Below are positions 26,832 to 35,395 of a stretch of DNA of 64,000 bases, in pieces. The notes beneath the pieces are model-generated. The model was not told where the DNA came from. It saw only the letters and a program-made list of their open reading frames with translations, and ran no database searches. Made by a program: the position numbers and the translations under genes. Within the stretch, counting starts at the first letter, position 1. Every line of letters starts with the position of its first letter. Source of the DNA: Lentisphaera marina (GTDB lineage: Bacteria > Verrucomicrobiota > Lentisphaeria > Lentisphaerales > Lentisphaeraceae); NCBI RefSeq assembly GCF_028745505.1, contig NZ_JAQZZL010000002.1:2335702-2399701 (forward strand), written 5' to 3'.

Positions 26832-27017
26832 ATCAAAAATCTGCGCCACAGCGATTCAGCGTGATAAATTTAGGTGAACAGGGCTCTATCCCTTGGAACT
26901 CCCCTGTAAGGACTTACTAGTCCTTAAGCAGGCGAATAAATAGCTCTATAGAAAACACCATCCGCGCGTGTGGCTGGACTGAGGCCCTAAAAATTTAATC
27001 TGCCCCTACGGCAGTAG
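26832..27017. other. Non-coding stretch with dispersed-repeat fragment and hairpin
   Basis: CAGCGATTCAGCGTGA (about 26849-26864) resembles the CAGCGACTCAGCGTGA block of the 252-bp repeats near 15.5 kb. A hairpin AAGGACT-TACT-AGTCCTT lies at 26908-26925. No gene is seen. Confidence 0.45.
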
Positions 27018-28079
27018 CTACTTCTCGATGACGCCGCGGCCGAGGCAGATGAGATCATCGTAAAAAATGCAGGATTGACCTGGGGCAATGCCCTTATCTT
27101 TTTCAGCGAGCTTAATGAAAACGCGATCTTCGCCGAGGTCCATAATGCGCGCCTCAACGAGTTGTGGGCCATGACGGAGTTTGACTTTGAGATTGGTGTT
27201 TTGGGGAAATTTTCCTGAAGTCCAATGGACGGTATTAACCGTGACTTCGTCGCGAAGCTGATCTTCTAAACCATTCTTGTGAGAGATATACACAATGTTA
27301 CTTTCTAGGTCTTTTTTAACCACATACCAAGGACCGCCAGAGAGACCTAGACCTGAGCGTTGACCAATGGTGTGAAACCAAACGCCTTTATGTTCGCCTT
27401 TTTTCTCATCGGTTTCAATTTCAATGATATCGCCCTGTTTTTCACCAAGGTGAAAGCGGACAAAGTCAGGATAAGAAATTTTACCCAAGAAACAAATGCC
27501 TTGTGAATCCTTGCGGACTTTATTGGGCAAGTCGTATTCTTCCGCTAATTCACGGACGCGACTCTTCATCAATGAACCAATGGGGAACAAAGCACGAGAG
27601 AGTTGAGCCTGACTGAGAGAAGAAAGGAAATAGGTTTGATCCTTAACGGGATCGGGAGCTCTGAGGAGCTCAAAAATGCCATCTTCATTTTCTTGAACTT
27701 GAGCGTAATGCCCCGTCGCTACTTTATCGTAGGACTCATCAATCGCATCGAAGAAGGCACCAAATTTTATGCGCTCATTGCAAAGAATATCTGGACTTGG
27801 TGTGCGACCTTGTTTGAGCTCGGCTAAAACGTAGGAAACGACGCGATCCATGTATTCTTTTTGTAGAGGTACCACCTGCAGAGGGATATCGAGTTCCTCG
27901 CACACGGCACGTACATATTGCATATCTTCTTCCCAAGGGCATTCACCGAGGAAAGCCATTTCGTCCTCAAGCCAAATCTTGAGGTAAAAAGCAGTGATCT
28001 CGTGACCGCCTTCTTCTTTGAGAAGGCGAAGGGCCACCGAGCTATCCACTCCCCCCGAAAGAAGCATAGCAATTTTCAT
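27018..28079 (-). CDS. mnmA: tRNA 2-thiouridine synthase MnmA
   Basis: 353 residues. It thiolates uridine-34 of Lys, Glu and Gln tRNAs using ATP and a sulfur-relay persulfide. The PP-loop is LLSGGVDSS (~7). The first active cysteine lies in PDILCNERIKFGAF and the second in DSQGICFLG, where the persulfide forms. The HTIGQRSGLGL and PGQSCIFY regions of the C-terminal domains are also present. It starts three bases after aspS, so the two tRNA-related genes share a transcript. Confidence 0.95.
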   Translation of the reverse strand: MKIAMLLSGGVDSSVALRLLKEEGGHEITAFYLKIWLEDEMAFLGECPWEEDMQYVRAVCEELDIPLQVVPLQKEYMDRVVSYVLAELKQGRTPSPDILCNERIKFGAFFDAIDESYDKVATGHYAQVQENEDGIFELLRAPDPVKDQTYFLSSLSQAQLSRALFPIGSLMKSRVRELAEEYDLPNKVRKDSQGICFLGKISYPDFVRFHLGEKQGDIIEIETDEKKGEHKGVWFHTIGQRSGLGLSGGPWYVVKKDLESNIVYISHKNGLEDQLRDEVTVNTVHWTSGKFPQNTNLKVKLRHGPQLVEARIMDLGEDRVFIKLAEKDKGIAPGQSCIFYDDLICLGRGVIEK

Positions 28080-28082
28080 TAT

Positions 28083-29873
28083 TTAGCCCTGCATTTTAGG
28101 CTTAGGTTTGGGCAAATTGAGCTTGAGGTGAAGTTCCTTGAGCTGATCTTGTGATACAGGTGAAGGAGCATTCATCAATAAGTCTTGTGCCGAACCATTG
28201 AGTGGGAAAGCAATAATTTCGCGAATACTTGGCTCGCCAAGAATAAGCATTACCATGCGGTCAACACCTGGAGCAATACCAGCGTGAGGTGGTGCACCGT
28301 GGCGGAAAGCATTGATCATACCTGAGAAACTTGATTCAACTTCTTCAGCTGAGTAACCCGCTATGCCGAAAGCTTTGAGCATGATGTCGGGACGGTGGTT
28401 ACGAACTGCGCCAGAGGAGAGCTCAATACCATTACAGACGAGATCATACTGCCAAGCGAGAACATCGAGTGGGTCCATTGTTTCGAGTGCTTCCATCTCG
28501 CCCTGTGGCATTGAGAATGGATTGTGACTGAACTCAACTTGTTTTGTTTCGTCGTTGTATTCAAACATGGGGTAATCAACGATCCAGCAGAATTTGAATT
28601 CTTTTTCGTCGAGTAAGTTGAGGCGCTGACCTAATTCATCGCGAACTGCAGCACAAATGCGACAAGCATTCTTTTCTTTGTCAGCAACAAAGTAAACCAC
28701 ATCGCCATCTTGAACGTCGCAAGCATCTTTAATGCTATTGATTGTTTCTTCAGAAAGGAATTTTGCAATGGGGCTACGAAGCTCACCATTTTCAAAAATC
28801 AGGTAACCGAGTCCTTTCGAACCAACTGATTGAGCAAAAGTAATCATCTTGTCGTGGAACTTACGTGAAGCACCTGCGTGGTTCGATACTTTCATTGCAC
28901 GGACAACGCCACCTTTTTTCACTACAGAAGCAAAAGCGGTGAATTCTGAATCGACAAAGGCAGGTGAAATATCGCTAATGATAATCGGGTTGCGCAAGTC
29001 AGGCTTATCAGAACCATATTTGAGCATGGATTCTTTGTAAGGAATACGAACGAATTCTTTCTCACTTGATTTCCAAGGCGTGAAGTCTTCGAAAGTGCCA
29101 ATGATAACTTCTTCAATTACTTTGAAAACGTCATCCTGAGTCGCAAAAGACATTTCCATATCGAGCTGATAGAATTCACCTGGGGAACGGTCGGCACGTG
29201 CATCTTCATCGCGGAAACATGGGGCAATTTGGAAATACTTATCAAAACCAGAAACCATGAGCAATTGTTTGAATTGCTGAGGTGCTTGCGGAAGCGCGTA
29301 GAATTTTCCTGGGTTTAGACGTGAAGGGACTAGGAAGTCACGTGCACCCTCGGGTGAACTTGCGGTAAGAATAGGAGTTTGGAACTCGTTAAAGCCAAGA
29401 CCTGTCATACGCTGGCGTAAACCAGCAATAATTTTTGCACGCGTAATGATGTTGTGGTGCATACGCGAAGTACGCAAATCGAGGTAACGGTGCTCGAGGC
29501 GCATGGCTTCGGGCATTTCCATTTCGAGGGCAACATTGAACGGCATGTGCTCAACGCGACTTTCCATTTTTAATTCTTTAGCAATAAGCTCAACTTCACC
29601 CGTTGGAATTTTGCTATTGAAAGTTTCTTCATCACGTAAAACAACTTCACCTGTTACAGTGATCACTGATTCTAGCTTCCAGTGATGAACGTCCATGTGA
29701 AAATCTTCTTGTGGGTTGATAACAACCTGTGTAATTCCGTAGTGATCACGTAAGTCAATGAAAACAATACCACCCATATCGCGCACGCGGTGTATCCATC
29801 CAGAGAGGCGAGCTTTTTGGCCAGCGTCATCTTTGCGCAAGTCGTTGCAGGAGTGACTTCTGTAAGTATGCAT
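28083..29873 (-). CDS. aspS: Aspartyl-tRNA synthetase
   Basis: 596 residues of the large bacterial type: an OB-fold anticodon-binding domain (~1-110, RVRDMGGIVFIDLRDHYGITQVV), class II catalytic core with motif 2 around FRDEDARADRSPGEFYQLD, the GAD insertion domain (~300-410) and motif 3 near APGVDRMVMLILGEPSIREIIAFP. It charges tRNA-Asp in the cytoplasm. First gene of a two-gene unit with mnmA. Whether it also charges tRNA-Asn cannot be told without knowing if the genome has asnS. Confidence 0.96.
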   Translation of the reverse strand: MHTYRSHSCNDLRKDDAGQKARLSGWIHRVRDMGGIVFIDLRDHYGITQVVINPQEDFHMDVHHWKLESVITVTGEVVLRDEETFNSKIPTGEVELIAKELKMESRVEHMPFNVALEMEMPEAMRLEHRYLDLRTSRMHHNIITRAKIIAGLRQRMTGLGFNEFQTPILTASSPEGARDFLVPSRLNPGKFYALPQAPQQFKQLLMVSGFDKYFQIAPCFRDEDARADRSPGEFYQLDMEMSFATQDDVFKVIEEVIIGTFEDFTPWKSSEKEFVRIPYKESMLKYGSDKPDLRNPIIISDISPAFVDSEFTAFASVVKKGGVVRAMKVSNHAGASRKFHDKMITFAQSVGSKGLGYLIFENGELRSPIAKFLSEETINSIKDACDVQDGDVVYFVADKEKNACRICAAVRDELGQRLNLLDEKEFKFCWIVDYPMFEYNDETKQVEFSHNPFSMPQGEMEALETMDPLDVLAWQYDLVCNGIELSSGAVRNHRPDIMLKAFGIAGYSAEEVESSFSGMINAFRHGAPPHAGIAPGVDRMVMLILGEPSIREIIAFPLNGSAQDLLMNAPSPVSQDQLKELHLKLNLPKPKPKMQG

Positions 29874-30318
29874 ATTAAACCTGTATATAACTTTTTATCT
29901 ATTAAAATCTTAAGAACCCGCAATATAGGAGAAGATTTTAGTATTTCTACAGGGCTAGGCAAAGAATTGGGCAATTGCAAAAGCGACTCAAACTTGCATG
30001 AAATCTTATCTTCATTAGGAGTGAGAAAAATAACTTAATTATTTTTTTAAAACTACTTAAAAATGTCTTAATAATAAGAACTTATAAATATGTAAGAGTC
30101 CGTTAAAGAACTTATAAATACTTTTAAAAGGAAGGAATTATTTTCATGCTACAAATACCTGGATACAAAGCCCTTCATCTGCAGAACTTAACAGTAAATG
30201 ATTGCCACTAGGCAACCCTTCATTATTGATTTAATCAATGATGGACTAAGAATTAATTGTTTATATAAATCTACCTTGTTGATTTAGCTTATGGGCGTCA
30301 ACAAAAAAAGTGAGCGTT
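29874..30318. other. Intergenic stretch with direct repeats, a 21-codon ORF and hairpins
   Basis: AAGAACTTATAAATA occurs at 30076-30090 and 30106-30120, exactly 30 bp apart. A short ORF follows at 30146-30211 (21 codons) behind an AAGGAAGG ribosome-binding site. Its stop sits in a small hairpin TTGCC-ACTA-GGCAA, and an imperfect dyad lies at 30221-30243. The ORF product begins MLQIPGYKALHLQNL, reminiscent of the start of some HAD-type hydrolases, so it may be a gene remnant. It lies upstream of the acyltransferase gene and could equally be a leader. Confidence 0.4.
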
Positions 30319-32064
30319 ATGATGAAAACAAAAAAAATCTGTATTGAAAACCTTTTAGAAGACAAAGCGATCTTTGAACTTTCGGCACCCTTGCTCAACA
30401 AAGTTCTGAAATTTAATAAATTAGACGATGTCTATCAACAAATCGAAGCTAGTGAAAGCAGTGAAGAGTTTATTGATAAAGCTTTAGACATCTTAAATAT
30501 TCATCTCGATTTAAATCATGAAAACCTAGCAAACATCCCAAAAGAGGGTCCCACAATGGTGGTATCCAATCATCCATTTGGCGGTATCGATGGGCTCATC
30601 CTCCTACGTTTAATCAAACATGTTCGCCCCGATGTAAAAATCATGGCCAACCACTTTTTGTCACAGATTGATGCTGTGAGCCAGGATTGCATTTACGTGG
30701 ATGCCTTCAATAAAAATAATGAAAAAAATCATCGCCCCATGCGTGAATCTCTGCAGCATTTAAGAAATGGAGGCTTGCTAGCCGTATTTCCCGCGGGTTC
30801 AGTTTCTCATTATCACCACGAAGATCACCGCGTCAGTGATGATGAATGGAATCCCGCTATTTTCCGCATGGCAAAGATTGCAAAAGCTAGTGTAGTTCCC
30901 GTCCACTTCAAAGGACGCAATAGCCTATTATTTAATGCCTTGGGTATGATCCATCCCCTTGTTCGTACAGCTTTACTCCCACGTGAACTTAGTCGCGAAG
31001 GTCGCAAAGTTCATGTCAAAATTGGTGGCCCGATCAATCCCCCTAAACTGAGATCTTTTGATAATGATCAAGAGGGTATTGCCTTCTTGCGCTTACAAAG
31101 CTTATTACTGAATACTGAACTTAAGAAGAAAGATTTTGATTTCAGCAATACTGATCAGGCTCCCATTATTGAAGCTTGTCCCAAAGAGATCCTTAAAAAA
31201 GAAATCGCTCAATTGCCTGCACTAGCTAAACTCCATAGTTACAAAGAGTTCGATGTTTACTGCAGTCATGTCAATAAGATTCCAAAGCTCATGCAAGAGA
31301 TTGGCCGTTTGAGGGAAATTACTTTCCGTCGCGCCAATGAAGGCACTGGAAAAGAATTGGATATTGATAAATATGACGATTCCTATGAGCAACTCTTTAT
31401 CTGGAATCGAGATGAGAGCGAAATCGTGGGAGCCTATCGCATTGGCCGCGTCAATGAATTAGGGCTGCGGGGGCTCTACACCTCAAACTTCTATAATTAC
31501 TCGCCTGAGTTTTACAAGAAGCATGAAATGAGCTTAGAAATGGGTCGCTCTTTCGTTAGTCCAGACTACCAGCGTAAACCTTACTCTCTGCTTTTATTGT
31601 GGCGTGGGATTGGCGCATACATGATGCGAAATCCGCAATATCGCTATCTCATTGGGGCCGTTTCAGTCAGTAGCGATTATAGCGCCGTGTCCCGAGCTCT
31701 CATTGCTGAATTATTATTAAGTGATGATCAAGACGTCTGCCCCAAACAAAAAATGAAACTCCACAAGTTTAATCGCGAAATCCGTCGCTATTGCCAAATG
31801 CTAAATATATCCAATCCCGATCAACTCTCGGCAATGATTCGCAATATTGAGCCAGATAACAAGGACATCCCCCCTCTCGTAAAACACTACATGAAGCTCG
31901 GTGGGGAGTTTTGTTCTTTCTCTGTTGATGAAGATTTCGGAGGCACTCTAGATGGTCTGATTATAGTCGACTTGCCAAATGCACCCGCTAAAAGTCTTCT
32001 CACTTACCTCGGAGAAAATTATCAAAATTACTGTGATCAACACGCAAGACCAAGCTATGCCTAA
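30319..32064 (+). CDS. Bifunctional acyltransferase (PlsC-like plus OlsB/GNAT-like), OlsF type
   Basis: About 581 residues. The N-terminal half (~80-270) is a PlsC-type acyltransferase with SNHPFGGIDG, FPAGSVSHY and VVPVHFKGRNS. The C-terminal half (~320-570) is a hemolysin/OlsB-like N-acyltransferase with REITFRRANEGTG, GAYRIGRV and LEMGRSFVSPDYQ. This order and length match OlsF, which makes ornithine lipids in one protein. It would sit at the inner membrane and supply phosphorus-free membrane lipids. GTG at 30310 is an alternative start; ATG at 30319 is preferred but has only a weak ribosome-binding site. A terminator follows. Confidence 0.78.
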   Translation: MMKTKKICIENLLEDKAIFELSAPLLNKVLKFNKLDDVYQQIEASESSEEFIDKALDILNIHLDLNHENLANIPKEGPTMVVSNHPFGGIDGLILLRLIKHVRPDVKIMANHFLSQIDAVSQDCIYVDAFNKNNEKNHRPMRESLQHLRNGGLLAVFPAGSVSHYHHEDHRVSDDEWNPAIFRMAKIAKASVVPVHFKGRNSLLFNALGMIHPLVRTALLPRELSREGRKVHVKIGGPINPPKLRSFDNDQEGIAFLRLQSLLLNTELKKKDFDFSNTDQAPIIEACPKEILKKEIAQLPALAKLHSYKEFDVYCSHVNKIPKLMQEIGRLREITFRRANEGTGKELDIDKYDDSYEQLFIWNRDESEIVGAYRIGRVNELGLRGLYTSNFYNYSPEFYKKHEMSLEMGRSFVSPDYQRKPYSLLLLWRGIGAYMMRNPQYRYLIGAVSVSSDYSAVSRALIAELLLSDDQDVCPKQKMKLHKFNREIRRYCQMLNISNPDQLSAMIRNIEPDNKDIPPLVKHYMKLGGEFCSFSVDEDFGGTLDGLIIVDLPNAPAKSLLTYLGENYQNYCDQHARPSYA

Positions 32065-32095
32065 TTGGTAAAGATCTAAAGCCAAGCTAGCTTAC

Positions 32096-32130
32096 TAGCC
32101 TCAAGTCATACATTGGCTTGAGGCTATTTT
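32096..32130 (+). terminator. Rho-independent terminator
   Basis: Perfect arms TAGCCTCAAG (32096-32105) and CTTGAGGCTA (32117-32126) are followed by TTTT. It ends the acyltransferase transcript 24 bp before ruvC begins. Confidence 0.85.
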
Positions 32131-32153
32131 AATTTAAGTTTTTAGGTATTATT

Positions 32154-32672
32154 CTGAGTAAAAAAATTCGCATTTTGGGCGTCGATACTTCACTGCGATC
32201 CACTGGTTACGGGATTATTGATCTCTTTGAAAATGGTAGCATGAATGCAATTGATTGTGGCATCGTCAAAAACAAAGCCAAACTCAGTCAGTTGGATTGT
32301 TTAAAACGCTTACATGTTGCCGTCACTCAACTCATTGAATTATATAAGCCAGATCATATCTCGATTGAAGGAACTTTTTATTCCAAATTTGCTAAGACTG
32401 CAATGATCCTTGGCATGGCTCGCGGCTCAGTTCTCAGTGCCTTGGCCGGAACCGATCTTCCCGTTTGGGAATATTCACCCAAACGCGCCAAGCAAGCCAT
32501 CACGGGTTCTGGCGATGCTTCCAAAGAACAAGTTGCATTTATGATTGCGGGTATTTTACAAGCAGATGTTTCTCAAATTAATGATGATGCCACTGATGCT
32601 TTGGCTCTGGCCGTTTGTCACGGCCAAGCCATTCTTTCTCCTACTTCGGGAAAATTGGGTACGCCGCTTTAG
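32154..32672 (+). CDS. ruvC: Holliday junction resolvase RuvC, probable non-ATG start
   Basis: About 172 residues. RuvC cuts four-way junctions in recombination together with RuvAB. Catalytic residues are visible: Asp in ILGVDTSLRSTGYG, Glu in HISIEGTFYSKFAKTA, and the DDATDALALAVCH pair. No ATG or GTG exists between the in-frame stop at 32130-32132 and the first motif. The TTG at 32175 would cut the first beta strand; a CTG at 32154 gives MSKKIRILGVD with AGG seven bases before it, and an ATT at 32166 gives MRILGVD. The gene's stop overlaps the stop of the convergent redoxin gene. Neither ruvA nor ruvB is nearby. Confidence 0.9.
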   Translation: MSKKIRILGVDTSLRSTGYGIIDLFENGSMNAIDCGIVKNKAKLSQLDCLKRLHVAVTQLIELYKPDHISIEGTFYSKFAKTAMILGMARGSVLSALAGTDLPVWEYSPKRAKQAITGSGDASKEQVAFMIAGILQADVSQINDDATDALALAVCHGQAILSPTSGKLGTPL

Positions 32673-33814
32673 AAACCTTTGCCAAAAGTATCGATCATGA
32701 GCTTGCGAACTTCCGCAGGATCAATTTCACTCTGATGACGATAAATGATTTCACCACCAGGCTTGATGATAATTGTGTAGGGAATCGGACCTTCCCATTT
32801 GGCATCCAAAGCTTTTATTAAGCCATCCGCATCCTTACCGTCAAAAATGTAGTTGTTACTTGTGCGACCTTCTTTCTTCAGACCTTTGGAAATGCGACGA
32901 GTGACAGCCGCATTTTCACTCTGTAAAAATTTTAGAGCTTTCTCTTTACGCTTTAAATCGTCAATACTAATAGTAATTAGTTCAAAATTGCGGTATTCGA
33001 ATCGACGGTTGAGTTGTACGAGGTCAGGAAATTCAGCCATGCAAGGACCACACCAAGTTGCCCAAACATTGATCATTCTAATTTTATCCGTCTTATTCTC
33101 AACGAGTTTTTTCACTCCGGCTACATCGATTTCTTCCAGCGTAATTTCCTGTTTTTCCCACTCTTCGTTATAAGCTTTCACTGCCGATTCTTTTTCGAGC
33201 CACTTGGTACTACAGCCATTGACCTTTGTATCTGTCACAGCGGGTTCTTTACCCTCGAGCAAGGCATCGATCGCATTGATCGCATCGTGACTTTTAATAT
33301 CTTGGCCGCTTTTATCGTCATCGAAACGTCCCTGATAACGGACCTTGCGATTTTCATCTAGAATGAAAAAGTGAGGGGAAACTCGAGGACCGTAAGCATT
33401 GGAAACTTCCTGCTTATCTCCATCATAGAGGTAGGGGAAATTATACTGTATTTTCTTAGCTCGAACGATCATGTCTTCGTAACTATCATCCTCAACACTG
33501 AAACCCAACTCATTGATGCGCACTCCTTTCGGTGCTGCTGAGGAAATTGCGACTAACTGAAAACTCTTACCTTTGTAATCATTCGCTAATTTAACTAGGC
33601 GTTCCTCATAAGCCTGCGCAGAAGGGCAGTGATTACAGGTAAAAGCCAACATGAGGACTTTTGAATCTTTGTATTCATCCATATTATGCATCTTGCCATC
33701 GACACCTTTCAAATTAAAGCTTGGTCCCTGTGCGCCAACTGCAATAGTTGGTTTTGGTGCCGCAAATAAATTTAACGCGGTTAAAACTAATATAAATAAA
33801 TACTTCATGATCAA
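32669..33814 (-). CDS. Secreted protein with two thioredoxin-like domains
   Basis: 381 residues with a signal peptide (~1-19). Domain one (~25-190) is a peroxiredoxin-like redoxin with TCNHCPSAQAYEERL, a CxxC pair. Domain two (~230-380) is TlpA-like with NVWATWCGPCMAEFPDLV. It probably acts in the periplasm or outer membrane space in disulfide reduction or peroxide defence. The two active sites in tandem suggest electron passage between domains, which is an inference. It is convergent with ruvC, the two stop codons overlapping. Confidence 0.82.
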   Translation of the reverse strand: MIMKYLFILVLTALNLFAAPKPTIAVGAQGPSFNLKGVDGKMHNMDEYKDSKVLMLAFTCNHCPSAQAYEERLVKLANDYKGKSFQLVAISSAAPKGVRINELGFSVEDDSYEDMIVRAKKIQYNFPYLYDGDKQEVSNAYGPRVSPHFFILDENRKVRYQGRFDDDKSGQDIKSHDAINAIDALLEGKEPAVTDTKVNGCSTKWLEKESAVKAYNEEWEKQEITLEEIDVAGVKKLVENKTDKIRMINVWATWCGPCMAEFPDLVQLNRRFEYRNFELITISIDDLKRKEKALKFLQSENAAVTRRISKGLKKEGRTSNNYIFDGKDADGLIKALDAKWEGPIPYTIIIKPGGEIIYRHQSEIDPAEVRKLMIDTFGKGF

Positions 33815-33996
33815 TCCCTTATTAATTTTTTCTTGACATTAGTGCCTTAATTCTAATTTTGAAACTTAGCTTCATAGAAAAATTTGCCTGTAAATATGAC
33901 AGCCTAAATCTAAATGAATTAGCAAAAATTAAATCGCATTCATTCATTTCAATATTAAAATAGACTAGTAAAAAAATAAGGAGAAGGATACTGGAT

Positions 33997-34563
33997 ATGG
34001 AACATAACCCCTACCAAGTTAGCGAAAGTAATATAGATAACATGGCCTCAACTGATCGCATTAAAGGCGTCGGAGTTGAAGGTGAGTACCTCGTCTGTCA
34101 ACATACTGCGATACTTCCAAAGCGCTGTATGATTACTAATGAGGAGCTCAAAATTTCTGATAAAGCGATTGTCAAGAAATTGAGCTGGGCAAGCCCATGG
34201 ATCTACTTATGTATTTTACTGAATATCATTATTTTACTCATCGTGTATTTCATTGTCCGCAAAAAACTGGAAATCACTTATTACTTAAAAGACGAAGTTA
34301 ATGAGCAATTTAAGAAGAAGAAAAACTTTCACCTCTGCATTGCTTTTGCGAGCCTAATCAGCGGTATTGCCTGTATTGCATTGGCGCCACCCGATATTCA
34401 GGGGTTTGGCTTTTTAGGTATCTTGGGATTTTTAATTTTTCTATGCGTGGCTTCAGCGAAAGGGACACATTTCACCATCAAGAAGTTCAAGAATGGCAAG
34501 TTCTATATTAAGGGCGTTCACCCAAGCTACTTAAACTTCATTCGCCAGCAGAATCGCGTTTAA
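33997..34563 (+). CDS. Small membrane protein with N-terminal NPY-type tag
   Basis: 188 residues, function unknown. It begins MEHNPYQVSESN, close to the NPYxxPxS leader of many PVC membrane proteins. The hydrophobic segments are ~65-85, ~108-126 and ~130-148, and the ends are polar. The start is supported by AAGGAGAAGG 10-20 bases upstream. It is convergent with the MerR-type regulator gene, overlapping it by four bases. Confidence 0.6.
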   Translation: MEHNPYQVSESNIDNMASTDRIKGVGVEGEYLVCQHTAILPKRCMITNEELKISDKAIVKKLSWASPWIYLCILLNIIILLIVYFIVRKKLEITYYLKDEVNEQFKKKKNFHLCIAFASLISGIACIALAPPDIQGFGFLGILGFLIFLCVASAKGTHFTIKKFKNGKFYIKGVHPSYLNFIRQQNRV

Positions 34564-35303
34564 AAGAATTTTATTTCTACCTTTTCAGAACTGCATAAAT
34601 CTATAAGCTTTTGCGGCTTGTCTGCGAGCTTATTTGAAGCTAGTGAAATCTTGTTGGGTTCCAACAAGCTTAGGGCTCGTATGTACGCATCTTCATTTAA
34701 GTTGTCACCTAAAAACTCAGTTCTAAAACCCTGTTCACGAAGAATGATTTCTTCCATGTGAGCTAGACTTAAATTTCCGTCTCCTAGTGTTCCAACTAAT
34801 ACATAGGGGGCGGATTCATCAGGCAAGGCTAATAAGCCACCCAAAAAGTACAATACGCCTTGAAGACTCTGTTCACTTCTTTTAAACTGAAAGTCATCAA
34901 GTTCTGCATTCACATGACTCTGGTTCCATTGCTCTATTGCCTCACGAAATACTTCATTAAAAATCATTTCCAAACTCATTCCGGCTAAAAATAAATCATA
35001 GGGAATAGCACGAATTGCTTTAGCATCACAGCTTAATAAAGCTTGATAAAATAAATCTTTGGCTTCCTGAAGTTTCCCAGATTTGCGTGCCGCGCTAATA
35101 CCTGAATCAATCACCTCTGGATGAACGAGCTCTTTATTATTATCCTTGAGGTATTGCTGAAGGGATAATAAGGAAATTTTTCTGTGCCCACCGGAAGTTT
35201 TTTCCGCTTTTATCAAGCCTTTATCTACCCATCGCTTAATACTCGCCTCACTCACCGCGAGAGCTTGCGCAACTTCTTTTGGGCTAAATAAACGTTGGTT
35301 CAT
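34560..35303 (-). CDS. MerR-type regulator with B12-binding-like domains (CarH/LitR-like)
   Basis: 247 residues. A MerR-type winged helix (1-60, FSPKEVAQALAVSEASIKRWVDKGLI and TSGGHRKIS) is followed by a helical four-helix domain (~80-170) and a Rossmann-like cobalamin-binding fold (~175-247). Relatives such as CarH and LitR sense light through adenosylcobalamin and release DNA. The expected E/D-x-H-x-x-G cobalamin motif is not there: the matching stretch reads LGDGNLSLAHMEE. It may therefore work without B12. Last gene of the lipid-modification operon, 92 bp after cfaS; a 12-bp palindrome lies in that gap. Confidence 0.8.
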   Translation of the reverse strand: MNQRLFSPKEVAQALAVSEASIKRWVDKGLIKAEKTSGGHRKISLLSLQQYLKDNNKELVHPEVIDSGISAARKSGKLQEAKDLFYQALLSCDAKAIRAIPYDLFLAGMSLEMIFNEVFREAIEQWNQSHVNAELDDFQFKRSEQSLQGVLYFLGGLLALPDESAPYVLVGTLGDGNLSLAHMEEIILREQGFRTEFLGDNLNEDAYIRALSLLEPNKISLASNKLADKPQKLIDLCSSEKVEIKFF

Positions 35304-35329
35304 AGTTTTCTTCTTCTTTAAAAATTCTG

Positions 35330-35341
35330 TTCTAATTAGAA
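35330..35341. promoter_or_regulatory. Perfect palindrome before the MerR-type gene
   Basis: TTCTAATTAGAA lies 27-38 bp before the start codon, in the cfaS-regulator gap. It is a candidate operator for autoregulation. AT-rich context weakens it. Confidence 0.35.
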
Positions 35342-35395
35342 AACAAAAATTACAATTTTCTAGATAATAGTTTTACAAATTTAAGCTTTTTACAA

